The notes under the pieces: model-generated
The model's input: only the letters and a program-made list of their open reading frames with translations
Database searches by the model: none
Told to the model about the DNA's origin: nothing
Shown here: in pieces, positions 42,401 through 44,849 of the stretch
Position numbering within the stretch: the first letter of the stretch is position 1
Layout of the letters: every line of letters starts with the position of its first letter
Assembly: GCA_947475065.1 (NCBI GenBank)
Contig: CANJLB010000010.1
Location: 34,081 to 98,080, forward strand
Reading direction: 5' to 3'
Source of the DNA: Opitutia bacterium
GTDB lineage: Bacteria; Verrucomicrobiota; Verrucomicrobiia; Opitutales; Opitutaceae
Length of the DNA stretch: 64,000 bases
Made by a program: the position numbers and the translations under genes

Positions 42401-44557
42401 GCCGCCGTCCGCCGAGAAGGTGACCGACGTCAGGTTCAAATTGGTATTGCCCGCCGTCGTGCCCAAGAAATCAAAGGTGCCGCCACCGAGTACCAATGAT
42501 TTGTTCAGCAGGCTGCCGGTGCGTCCGTCCACTTGCAATACACCTCCATTGACAGTGGTCGCTCCACCATACGTGTTCACCCCTTGCAAAAGCAATGTGC
42601 CCAAACCCAGTTTGGTGAGTGTCAGGGTATTGCCCTCGGCGGCAGTGAAGGCACGTGAAACGGTCACCAAGTTGGCGCTGCTGACCGAAATAGTCTTGCT
42701 GGTGGTGAAAGGGGCGATGGTGCCGCTGAAGCTCAGCCCAACCACACCGGCGCTCGAACCAAAGGTGACATCTGCTGAATTCAGGGTGACATTATTGGGC
42801 ACGGTGATACTGCCGGCGCCCGCATTGAGCGCTCCGCCATTGACCACGAGGGTGCCGCTCCCGAGCGAACTGCCGGCGGACGCACCAATCGAAAGGGTGC
42901 CGGAATTCAGCGTGACCGTACCGGTGAAGGTATTGGTTCCCCCTAGTATGAGTGTGCCGATGCCATTTTTGGTGATGCCAAACGTATTGCCACCGTCGCC
43001 AAAGCCGCCGGCAATGGCAAGGCTGCCACCATTGACCGTAATCGTTGAACTCTGCTTCAGCAAGGAACTCATTGCCACCGCCGTGCTGCTGAAGGTGAGG
43101 GTGGCGGTCGGATTCGACGTACCCGCATAATTTAGATTGCCGAGAATGGTGAACGGCTGGGCGAGAGCCAGGCTGGCATTGGCATCCAGCGTCGCACCCG
43201 AAGCGAGGGTCAGGGTGCTCGCATTGGGCCCGATCGCGTTCGCGTTGCCGATAATGAACGTGCCGGAATTAACCGTCACGCCGCCGGTGAACGTGTTGTT
43301 GGCCGTCAGGGCGAGGGAACCGCCACCAGCCAGCGTCAGGCCAAAGGCTCCGCTGATGGTTCCGCCCACCGTCAGGGTGTTGGCCGTGACGGTCACCGTG
43401 CGGTTTCCGCTCAGGCTGACCGCTCCGGTCGAGAGGTTAAGATTTTGGGTCCCGACAAAAGTGAAGTTGCCGCCCCACGTCTGTGGATAGGCGACCGTGG
43501 TGATCGGCGCGAGTGAAGAGTTGTCAAAGGATCCGCCATTAATGATAAAGGTCCCCGCCACGGCGCCGAGGGCGCTGGTGCTGTTGATGCCCAAAACGCC
43601 GGCGTTCAGGGTGACACCGCCGGTGAAAGTATTGTTGTTGGTCAGGGCCAGGCTGCCGGGACCATCCTTCGTCAGGCGAAAGCCGGCCCCGCTGATGACC
43701 CCGCTCAGCGTGAGCGTCGACGCGGCATTGCTAACTGAGACGGTCGTGCTGCCGGTCATGGCCGCCGTACCGCTGAACGTGGTGGAATTGGTCCCGGCAA
43801 AGTTGAAGCTGCCGGACGTGCTGAGGGCGTTTGGAATGGTCAGTGACGTGGTGGTGGCCGAAAGCGTGGTGGCGGGCGAGAGGGTCAGGGTGCCGGTGCC
43901 AAGCGCGCCGGTGCTGCCCAACGCAATCGCACCGCCCGAGAGAATCGTGCCGCCGGTGTAGGTGTTCTGGCCGGACAGCGTGAGGGTGCCTACTCCCGCT
44001 TTGGTCAGACCGAAGGCTCCGCTGATCGTGCTCGTGGCGCTGACCCCACCCGTGGCACCGATATTCCACGTCTGCGTGGCCCCGAGGACCAGCGTCGTGT
44101 TGAGTGTCAGGCCTTGCGTTGCTGCGCTCGTGTCAATGGCGACCAAGGCGGTGCTCAGCGTGCCGGTGCCCGTCAGTCCTGCCAAGGTCAGAGTGCCGAT
44201 GGTGCCGGAGTTGATCGTGATCAGGCCCGCGGGATTGGTGACGGTGATGCGGCCGAAAGTAAGCCCGCTCACCGGGCTGCCGAGCGAAACGGTCAGGCTG
44301 GTGTTGGAAACGGTGTTGTTCCACAGCGCAATGTTCGTGGCCGTGGGCACCGCGATGTCCCAGCTCGCCGTATCATCCAAGGTGCTCGTGTTGTCCTGCT
44401 TGATAATCGTCTGCGCGGGCAAAATTGTGGGCGCGCAGAGCGACAGCCCCAACACCAGCGCAGCCACGCTCGTGGCAAAAGAACGGACAAGACCGAGGGT
44501 GCGGACGGCGACAGCGTGGGATTTGTTCATGGCAGAAAATCGGTTAATTTTTTTCAT
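18419..44557 (-). CDS. Giant PEP-CTERM protein of autotransporter-associated beta-strand repeats (about 8,712 residues)
   Basis: One uninterrupted frame of 26 kb. The N-terminus (about 1-49) is a secretion signal ending near LCAPTILPAQ. The body is Gly/Thr/Ser/Asn-rich and made of about forty recognisable repeats of the form LTKxGxGTLTLSGxNTYTGG plus TxVNxGTLxLG, the autotransporter-associated beta-strand (PATR) repeat, expected to form a long right-handed beta-helix. The C-terminus is a PEP-CTERM signal (IPEPATVALLAGLGALGLAV then RRRAGRK), so exosortase-type anchoring is expected rather than a beta-barrel, which is absent. I see three complete cap-repeats-closing units in series. The start at 44557 (MKKINRF) was chosen over a longer frame to 44749; 44530 is also possible. 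It is visibly less GC-rich than its neighbours. Likely a cell-surface or envelope filament; ligand unknown. Confidence 0.92.
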   Translation of the reverse strand: MKKINRFSAMNKSHAVAVRTLGLVRSFATSVAALVLGLSLCAPTILPAQTIIKQDNTSTLDDTASWDIAVPTATNIALWNNTVSNTSLTVSLGSPVSGLTFGRITVTNPAGLITINSGTIGTLTLAGLTGTGTLSTALVAIDTSAATQGLTLNTTLVLGATQTWNIGATGGVSATSTISGAFGLTKAGVGTLTLSGQNTYTGGTILSGGAIALGSTGALGTGTLTLSPATTLSATTTSLTIPNALSTSGSFNFAGTNSTTFSGTAAMTGSTTVSVSNAASTLTLSGVISGAGFRLTKDGPGSLALTNNNTFTGGVTLNAGVLGINSTSALGAVAGTFIINGGSFDNSSLAPITTVAYPQTWGGNFTFVGTQNLNLSTGAVSLSGNRTVTVTANTLTVGGTISGAFGLTLAGGGSLALTANNTFTGGVTVNSGTFIIGNANAIGPNASTLTLASGATLDANASLALAQPFTILGNLNYAGTSNPTATLTFSSTAVAMSSLLKQSSTITVNGGSLAIAGGFGDGGNTFGITKNGIGTLILGGTNTFTGTVTLNSGTLSIGASAGSSLGSGTLVVNGGALNAGAGSITVPNNVTLNSADVTFGSSAGVVGLSFSGTIAPFTTSKTISVSSANLVTVSRAFTAAEGNTLTLTKLGLGTLLLQGVNTYGGATTVNGGVLQVDGRTGSLLNKSLVLGGGTFDFLGTTAGNTNLNLTSVTFSADGGISSTRTSSTSGPISITVPNIGLRPVGVSRTFFIGGGQFAIPVSAGTATGSNRIVLTGQGEGMIDVGTYFNASFGAVGDNLASDFAYYDTISSTTSFVRAPVYGIDLGFSQVSFASTITTLGAVGGQNVKLINSGVTGQTNLSIPTLNLAINNTTFTIAANNTLVLTGGGLIKSSVTNVASSLLGGTASISGGTLSTGGTNSATMFVVRTDRATDVLSISSQIITAGGIMKTGQGALFLNNDNNNVISGDVYIAGGTLRLVGGNAISNVIFNNNVIFSPGSGATLDISAVGTAGRNMIFKSLSGDNTATVLATTQTFSTVALFGDTGSTATYAGTITTSLTTNANGFNFITGSGTQFFSGRSFGAGVMTVAVADGSFGLSFRGSALSSNLLNNDFASTSTLSIQAGTLQVVGADSAFNYQRFPAFMQGYALIMGGSGRIVATPGTGGAGSAGVLVDLTTSASFVHSFGGLLDISLPHSAGALTTAAINAEQVFNTLTNSNGVRINAANANYVGGQQSILGGWATVNNYTTWAVSAGNGTASDSGLITGLPDSSYNSAFLPGVDVNMAAGLSSPNNQTVNSIRVNTPGTYTVSITGGLGIATGGILVTAGAGAASITINGGTITSNENNAFIYNSNLLTAPSIAAPSELVVIQNDPLGTLTLASTITDSSAALRTGFVKGGAGTVILTGNNAYTGFTWLTAGTTIITKNVNLGLASAPTSTSTTSYVYMADATLRVNGTFGFNNGGAGNNNRNFMLGGIANTIDVAAGNTVTISGSLLGAWQNIANAGNLNKNGVGVLVLSGNNTQQISFPVLGNAGTYAGIITVNAGVLNVQNNNALGVAGNSLVSYTQVNAGATLQVQGGVGLSQANNNLNVPEAAIYVAGQGAFGTSGAIQNISGANSINSQVILTENATIASDGGSTLLLSNPNALTGANLDLTFNGGGSTTLTGPIDTGRGALIKNGTGTVTLIRSSSFSGGTFVNSGTLQLGGGINTLPDSGPVTINGGALAVGMSVSMVGLGVTIANGSNILTVTNASPGAVFPTVLVLGTSGAFTSVGMILSNNNSFAPGTSISGQITATTFTLSSPALGALTNQTLVVFNGTGTEKIGALTLINGSIVDGIVATPPVQAPVGGFNSIVNATGAISAVNSVLTADSYNVQNGTVSVTLAGPGALTKNSGTGIVTLGRVNTYTGGTQINSGTLVLGVTNALVANGAVTISGGVLNIGSVSVSAGVVSLTSGSITGLTGSLSATAFNVQGGTINAILGGGSSTVLTKSGAGTVTLSVPAIYTGGTVVKAGILQLNASNVLPTTGAVTVDGGSLNLDAFNSTAGAVTLVSGSISSTTGVLTGSSYTVQSGSISARLAGSGTLAKTGSGTSTLSGLNTYTGATSVNNGTLVLDLTTNRNNVLVSGDALNVSNGARLVVLGTSTPSTSGQILGNLSINTGENSLVINDSGGGGTALTLGNTWTRAGNATLNVTLSGSATLTSSPTAATNGVVLFTTVTDGANTGFATTTQSAGRVVRLSSQGTAAFDGSDAATGNFVTAETVQLTASEGINTLTLNAAGSLDLLGSTLTVSGLLLNGASNYTISDTGGSPGLIGAGATGTGELIVQQTGTGTLTINARVGTGAASLTKGGTGTLVLTANNTYTGGTTLNAGNIQLGSATALGSGAVAVNGGTLDLGAFSATFSSVTLTGGTISSSTGVLTTGAANFSLSNGTVTAILGGTSGVSRSGTGTVTLSGANTYAGNTTAGSGGTLVLANDSAIGSTGSLLISGGGSLGAAGNTTVANAVDFGAVDFTFFGPGTLNLTGTVSPLLASRTITVSSGTLSMGSVTQAFSGTGFSFVKLGAGVLKLGGALPAGLSATTYTVSPNSPVLTLSSTTGLVPGMTVAFNPVTITSSSSTVSTSPAVTTVSSTTNLFAGMAVFGNLTTSLSSTFLAGSTNVVVTPTTSLFIGMTVTGTGIPAGTTISALIAGNTIVLSKVPTANGTSLTVTYSGNPIPAGTIITGINNGTTVSLSQLSVAALSGVTLSFSGSPFPLGSSILAVNSGTNTVTLSQNTFGTLGTTGSVAATSATFTTPLMVADGTLMLTDANRLPANGTISVSTGATLDIATFNQALDTLTVAGGLVTGSTGVFSAINPYALQSGTVSAILGGSSGALKSTAGTVTLSGTNVFTGTTTLSAGTLVLTNAAALGSSTLSVSTGAALDVGGNMTLTNPVNFSNSTFTFLGTADLTLSGAITALAANTTVSVSAGTLTIASGIGGAGTSLTKNGNGTLVLSGSNTYSGGTIVENGTLRLSANNRLFPLGSVNVNGGVLDIGATNQLFGALTVFGGTLTGSTGVVTGNNANFVLQTGLIGAILGGPGALLKNTTGTGTISAVNTYTGGTKVNRGLLVFPAADVVPSVASSINVAGGAVLGLGFVPNQAFLQEITGQSLGTVALGAGLTSATNYNFSVIGPISLGAFGGQVSYSGTIIPFGNTYRLGGGGGTLLVLSDLPDVGGVTSLIISGTTSTVILNSANNTFTGGVFVTGGTLQLNTASSSGNGSVVVTSGASQVANFTFNQSSLNQLDNTSGGAVLLTQNTSASLDFSNAGQVSLGANAETIGFTGALTPGLGTYRLGGGAGTLSVSNQNTLTGTNSLVVSGTTGVVALMASNSYTGGTAVNGGSLFVADSGALGTGALIVNAATLDLGSTSLSVAAFTLTNNGVIAGTTGQLVATSYVLQSGVVNAALTGSGIFRKTSGSTVTLSVTNHLIGDISITGGGLLTIGASGALPTGGNLTVDGGSTLDINSISTPTGVVSLLNGNITSTTGVLTSTSYSVLSGLISANLAGSSGSLSGLTKDNGTTVTLSGANTYLGSTIIKAGTLVFASAQALLPTVSGGGGITMFAKSTVTTTTLALNQAFLNSIISVPTDGAVFALESGTFSSPASLDFGASPVLTNLSLGTDGTTSYSGTLTLSGTSTIYRLGGGFGTLSLSGANALSGSGYSVSMSGAASTIVLANTNNYTGGTTVVAGTLVLGDNNALGSGPLTMAGGTLNTATGSNISITNPIDIVSNFTYGGSGSLSQTVGAITLSGLRSLTFSALTATLGGVINGDGTLNKLGGGGTLVLTNASTFTGGTRVSAGTLVLGGLNNTLLDSGDLAINSGILNFIVTPQTVTTTSGSNSLLVADSTALAVGMLVTGTGIPSGTTIASLVDATHVTVSNPTTANGSSTISFSSSDVVGSLLIVNNGTLINGMLTPSSIILQQGTIGTVTNTGTVLTGTTSLTKVDRLTTATFNSTNLTASNSYTGGTFILAGTLVITNTTSSPLPMLSSLPNIPQSVSISSTGILAFTASMSQSFLDLVHPSSTGVIVSNKNSTDSLNFGTAGAVSLGAFAGTTISYSKPSIYLNASTAFTQLSKTNSTTDSTSSAVVVTSTTGLVVGMAVTGVGIPGNTTVSSLVDANHLTISSRPTVSLSGTGLGTLTFGISVASNTVTVSSTTSMVIGMLVSGSGIAANTTVSSLVDATHVTISNPTTAGLANTGTTAVQFTFDNKITPNITDSTYRIGGGNGTFNLEGNNQLTGANNVVISGSKSFTNIRGIENFTGSLTINGITNLGSQVSGLTVSGSAGATSLSVSSLTNLYVGMTLTTSSAGIPAGTVVTGLATGIVTLSAPLVATISASPTQFITSLAPFISASTASGSTGLSTLQVSSTSTAVLFVGMTLTTSSTGIPANTVITGIGASAPGVPTTLTLSNALTANISGSEVTYRGAGYNPSSVTVNSGGTLTLGFANANVLGSGLLTLGTVGNPAGPAIMNNLSGSGLTGTGSGGVALLITNPVTLAGDLIFGTITNSNGLTFSGAITPLTRNITISNSSIVPITSSISTNAVTFLQGLGESGGSFGIIKLGAGALVFTSSNSYTGVTTINLGTLSLANTNGFVASSVFNIGAGVLTISSSSGQSLDLTGKTVNFTADGILQSNAFGGGGTSISLSSVGTRVPFSTRTFVISGGVSASATVTTGITNRIAIAGQQNGFMGVGDFYGNTSGSNYAFYDVTSNSVRGVNYTTDTANSTLSANAISFSGVTSLTASAAGKNVLVTGSITNQNVNLSVNTLNLNGAVGNVTISANTTLTLAGILKNGNTATTITGSGFLNTGSSEFVIRGDQVNDGIALGLAVFGTGGITKTGLGSLTLTSQQNNFSGGITIASGTLAIVGRFPNAATGDFFSAEVSNNTITFSPGGSGTLFFGGGASNALIHIVGGINGDSTSTILDPNAFTPMLGIITNPGITTTYSGLFITASTPGGFTTNNISMLLLGHGTQVFNGTDFFGPGNTNTPLNLSLAGGTTRIDFRTTPTGYEPPASNIFNADFLTSSTLSPNNTFLSLNGGTLVIQGADGENNFQTFPRFNWSNIGNGNVGAVNNSTLSLPAGNSPIIVIAGTGGNAMLNLTSENVPPSNRPIGTTMDFTLPHSAAATTVAAINAEQTLTNGILLVIPNVLPAGGQQTILGWATVAQTDWAVSAGTGVPAVGSLNITALTNYATNIAGNGGKDVNVTAANTTLTNSATINSLRFNTPQATTLDATGGLVIATGGLLVTPNVASNNITITGGTVTSNNSSGANTGSFSSDLIVIQHNILGGLTIASTITDSNVLLSTGFTKSGDGTLTLSGNNVYTGRTYLNGGNTIITSNASLGSVTTGATLILTNATLSIPANTNIALFNGTPGTSSRSVLIGSNEGTIDIGENSTLTASAPFGTNVTHQTPNAGNLIKLGTGTLVLLGGDSRAIVAGASTLSAAGIIYVGAGILNIQNSGGLGAVGVLNSNYTVVSNSATLQLQNNLSVPAESLYIGGSGAAGQNGALVNIQDNNSFDGIITLLGNTTFASNAGVLSLTNTGTFSPTGALTGTGNLTLTGAGDGNIIGTIGIVGPTGGTSSGSVTLTGTGTWTFSGASTYSGGTSINSGTLFLNTANALLSTSAVIVSNAVLNIGANNQTLGTVSMPGGTIIGTTGAFMPSQLAIQSGTVSAQIGGTGSVSKTTNNTATFSGASNSYSGLTAVTNGTLVLVAPNSTNNIASSATISVGAGANLNISSLSNSTLVLSSNQTLAGTGTVNGTVTALANAGAHLAPGNTGTDIGTLNLGALGLTSGTVLDLQLNSNGTSDVINLASALTLGGLRLNLFADGTLNKFTNVGTFSFPIIQLVNSNTISMTSLSSSWTSGAVSLNGLVLNATGNRDFSLTQSGSFLLLKITVGSALTSSWSATTGGTYNSAGNWSNGVPKTAPDIAVFTGTGTVAQTITLSNFSPALGEIDFNTAATNSYTIAGGGSGVLIIDGAGASAVVTVSNGSQRISAPISLRSDLEIGVVNSGDTLSLSGGLTGTGSTNLFVNAAGGAGTVVLSGAGTATGSTVVGGGSLVLGAGGTVGSLFVGNVTVSTGAALVLNRSDGFTLNNDFALFGTLQQAGTSGVTLAGTINGAGSVLVTGAGGTLALTGSNSYTSGTSVTGSTLLLSSTTSFSSPHIFPAGTGTITLSNATLKLAFEAGVGQTVTYDNPLFIINTVSISMGTNAGNTALSGVITTSNSPVINLAIPGLSNSTQNLFTLDSALTAVSGTIQLNGSTGTLRLGGNNGSNILFDLGSSTGTLVTANNGTTVTLGGLLGGATTVLAGPVTGGGNTTYAIGTLTNSSFAGIITDGLSNGRVSLTVVTNSALLTGSSSYTGATNVNSGTLVLNNATINGTSNSSSSNISVGALSVLNVPVPAALELNGGTINARNVFLGGNNNSGNTGGSGSFTMTAGTVNTLIIFSVGSGTTNFTPVPAGGALTLSGGTINLLGTIPQGFQPLQRFEVGNNSSSTGTVSMSGGAINLYNNVPLALGGNSNGSNVTGTFNQTGGIIRFFSDLPVSLGGSSSNLDGTLGFDASSSASVTIANSSSLSGLIFGPFTSAGNSAGSNFTYTLGNGTPGSAVLVVPVIQTGVNYNGNSVFNFNGGIIFAAPNQFNANQSLMFGIHQAVVQAGGAIFNTSSNSTGLTATTTSLSQILEHDTALGATLDGGLTKNGSGTLILSGNNSFNGGVTINGGVLGIFAATNLGDAVGGLTIGNGALQAAGSLELTRAIVLTGTNSLSGVQVDSDLTLTLSGGISGTGLLNKNGPGDLVLNGTNNSYTGVTTINNGVLSVAKLANGGANSSIGASSAVAANLVLDGGASLNYVGSGDTSNRLFTMGSSGATLASNGTGALNLSGTGSLGFLDSGDRSLTLDGANTGANIFAALLTDNGGDIISLVKTGLGAWTLGGAGNTYTGGTTVNNGTLSINNTSGSGTGTGPVTVNSGTLSGTGSVSGDITMNSGTLAAGTGTTFSVSNVTVNTTSAVIATGTLSTTNLTMLGGNVNVTGTLKATSATLSNGTLTNSGTINTTGTLSLQGALLTNTGVITGTVSVTSGTLSTTGTLSGFTTIASGAQLLVSPGAIGTASFSTLRLNSGANWDVDFTNATTNDKITVTTLSLSGSLAQPTLVNVLTTGTNNPFQTVGTYSLASFTTLAAGSATTSLTVSNGVFSAFTYSFSNVSSTLRLQIAVKSGATDWTSTSSVGVGSLWGTTSNWRTLLPNAISALAVFGSAGIASPSPIVNLNVIVGDIEFATNSASFLISTSGSNTLTLNNGALAAIIHNALGNHAISSPLLTASNGTTLSLASTTNLTISGAIGQNSANASALTVINDGGTLTLSSTASSYSGVTTLDGKANVGTSIIDVGSLANGGVNSSIGNSSSAASSLILTNNAILRFSGTTSQSTDRLFTLGGAGATVDSSGTSSLSFVNTGPLALSGVTGKTLTLSGTNTGSNLFSPSLGDLSTTTASSLVKSGPGAWSIASNNAFSGATTIDAGTLSIASLAGSQSTVSATLHAGGTLTQSSLTNASNAIIVNDNSSVFIGATITSSRFTAGTVVIGVSGDGVTITASTNATASTASTTITFGASSVLDQVSDFSGLSIGQFINATGIVPGSFITGTDSNSGTISLSQKVTANAAFSTLNVITVGSLGAPTDAAANLLINGGALQYTGPAVSSARLFTIGLNGATLDSAGGQLDFTNSGSIALAGAAAHTLTLTGTSNGSIAGFLGDQGGLTALTKTGTGTWTMSGTNSFGGLITVNGGILALENGNDNNTAGATVATGGTLRLLAVTAAGSGDIRLTGGALNLAGGTPNANNTTATYANSIALNALTNSILNEGGTVILDGTLSTSGNTRQINFGITGGSVLALTQDLAGFTGTMSLGTNSGTLQFTAATTGQSITDASHIAFDLGSGALANRNSNLTAGSAVTITLGALTGGSTSTLFGASSNTLTNAVAFVLFVPDALGLTTTFEGVIANGSSGTDSVSTGIILTNAATNLTLLGQNTYTGTTSINNGTLTVSGSGTLGTAASTSVAGNNASSMLEVGALNGGNATLNIGGTATVNTRRLVIAGNASNGTLANVNSSNAGNGTVNMVAGTLNNRVDLVVGASFSNSSTAVTGILNFSGGSINMQAQAGSFEVARMNNATGIVNMSGTASLSLWTVLGAANIVLGGTLNNSATAGTFNQNGGDVAFYSNAGTTIGGNGQLIIGSASNTSGVFTYNLNGGTLTVPTISHSGSNTGRLNLNGGTIIAATNGVTLISNLTQANVQTNSANISLNGKTVSISQALLHDSGITGLDGGLNVTGTGSLTLTGTNSYTGTTSVTDGARLLVRNNGNLSTAATANVNVSNATLDVSTKTVSISTLTLGDNALVTATTSTTSSLSTGSISIAGSFKSNESLGTNASLAAAIVGATTLSHSGAGDLTVAVQQFFTGVTDITAGRVQLGSAGSLAAASAVNVHGSGALAGTGTASGLVTVFGGGNLAPGPLGANSATSIGVLHAGSVTLQNGGSLTLDLTRSPSGGTPGINWDQLAISGALDGSSLGSGQFTIRLKTSDVASFIEPTLVNGFGAVAWDNVITVGSVVGSSINPNRFTIDASGFANGQNLLGTFSLSFDNAGGFDLIYAIPEPATVALLAGLGALGLAVIRRRAGRKSAK
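18422..18514 (-). other. PEP-CTERM sorting signal of the giant protein
   Basis: The last 31 residues are IPEPA, a hydrophobic helix (TVALLAGLGALGLAVI) and a basic tail (RRRAGRKSAK). This is the standard three-part exosortase recognition signal. Confidence 0.9.
18515..22795 (-). other. Giant protein, unit 3 (about residues 7,254-8,681)
   Basis: It opens with a third cap (TDWTSTSSVGVGSLWGTTSN then W and AVFGSAG), carries about six PATR repeats, and ends with NLAPGPLGANSATSIGVLHA and SLTLDLTRSPSGGTPGINWD, leading into the PEP-CTERM signal. Confidence 0.72.
19430..20290 (-). repeat. Giant protein, module B, copy 2 (unit 3)
   Basis: It contains FSGGSINMQAQAGSFEVARM, GTFNQNGGDVAFYSN, LNGGTIIAATNG and SQALLHDSGITGLDGGLN, in the same order as module B in unit 2. 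Confidence 0.7.
22796..26749 (-). other. Giant protein, unit 2 (about residues 5,936-7,253)
   Basis: It opens with a new cap, SSWSATTGGTYNSAGNWSNG, then AVFTG and a cap strand region. It carries about five PATR repeats and ends in a closing domain with LLVSPGAIGTASFSTLRLNS (about 23,100-23,160) and WDVDFTNATTNDKITVTTL. Confidence 0.72.
24290..25250 (-). repeat. Giant protein, module B, copy 1 (unit 2)
   Basis: A run of short SGGxINL / FNQTGGxIxF strands (GTVSMSGGAINLYNNVPLAL, GTFNQTGGIIRFFSD) followed by NFNGGIIFAA and a SQILEHDTALGATLDGGL-type strand. It matches 19,430-20,290 in order. Confidence 0.7.
27760..30590 (-). repeat. Giant protein, large internal module A, copy 2
   Basis: About 940 residues (about 4,656-5,599), with the same order of landmarks and nearly the same length as 39,590-42,420, including VIQHNILGGLTIASTITDSN against VIQNDPLGTLTLASTITDSS. 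The copies have diverged strongly, so the duplication is old. Confidence 0.8.
31190..32210 (-). repeat. Second repeat type (GMxVTGTGIPxGTxI) inserted in unit 1, cluster 2
   Basis: At least four copies: VVGMAVTGVGIPGNTTVSSL, MVIGMLVSGSGIAANTTVSS, LYVGMTLTTSSAGIPAGTVV and LFVGMTLTTSSTGIPANTVI. Further single copies lie near 32,770-32,980, 39,140-39,390 and 21,430-21,740. Confidence 0.7.
36230..36730 (-). repeat. Second repeat type (GMxVTGTGIPxGTxI) inserted in unit 1, cluster 1
   Basis: Several tandem copies of a different strand motif: LFAGMAVFGNLTT, LFIGMTVTGTGIPAGTTI, NPIPAGTIITGINNGTTVSL and PFPLGSSILAVNSGTNTVTL. They interrupt the PATR pattern. Confidence 0.7.
39590..42420 (-). repeat. 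Giant protein, large internal module A, copy 1
   Basis: About 940 residues (about 712-1,656) that align in order with 27,760-30,590. Shared landmarks are a TFFIGGG/TFVISGG strand, a YFNASFGAVGDN-type stretch, FNYQRFP versus NFQTFP, ISLPHSAGALTTAAINAEQ versus FTLPHSAAATTVAAINAEQ, and GGQQSILGGWATV versus GGQQTILGWATV. Confidence 0.8.
44411..44557 (-). other. Signal peptide of the giant protein
   Basis: About 49 residues: a basic start (MKKINRF, then MNKSHAVAVRT), a hydrophobic core (FATSVAALVLGLSLCA) and a likely cleavage after PAQ. The mature part opens with TIIKQDNTSTLDDTASWD. Confidence 0.8.
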
Positions 44558-44849
44558 GCGCGGACACAGAAATACGAGGTAAAATGGGACTGAAATGACA
44601 CTTGCACAGAGAGGGGGAACACGGCGTGGGAAACGTCGAAAAAATGGGGCATGACGGAAACGGGGAAGACGAAAAACAGAGGGTTGGGGGCGGGCTAAAC
44701 TGACCGAAAACGTGAGGACTCGAAGGGTAGATGCAAACAAAAAGCGCAAAAATATGGAACTTTTTTACAAAAACCTGATATTTTACGTAAATATTTATAA
44801 ATAAGCAGTTAATCGCATTAGCTGCGGCGCATTCAGCCGAAATCGGGTC
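44558..44849. other. Leader and promoter region of the giant gene
   Basis: 292 bases between the M29 peptidase gene and the giant gene. The right part (about 44,745-44,815) is strongly AT-rich in an otherwise GC-rich region and carries two adjoining palindromes. A long 5' leader of about 190 bases is likely if transcription starts there. I see no gene and no certain -35/-10 pair. Confidence 0.6.
44782..44803 (-). promoter_or_regulatory. Two adjoining palindromes in the AT-rich leader
   Basis: TTTACGTAAA (44782-44791) is directly followed by TATTTATAAATA (44792-44803); both are perfect palindromes. They could be an operator or a promoter core for the giant gene, or mark the end of the M29 transcript. 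The function is inferred from position only. Confidence 0.4.

Larger units (their letters stand above)
26750..44410 (-). other. Giant protein, unit 1 (about residues 50-5,935)
   Basis: It opens with a W-containing cap (DDTASWDIAVPTATNIALW), carries roughly 28 of the PATR repeats, and ends in a closing domain with LAPGNTGTDIGTLNLG (about 27,110-27,145) and VLDLQLNSNGTSDVINLAS. In ordinary family members this closing domain is followed by the anchor and a stop; here the next unit starts directly. Confidence 0.72.

Noticed and set aside
18419..44557. Whether the giant gene's repeats are a CRISPR array or a DNA satellite
   Set aside because: The repeats are protein-level and diverged, vary in length and spacing, and keep one open frame throughout.
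44745..44849. A specific -35/-10 promoter for the giant gene
   Set aside because: The patch is so AT-rich that several weak TTTACG/TAAAAA-type pairs fit; none is convincing enough to annotate.
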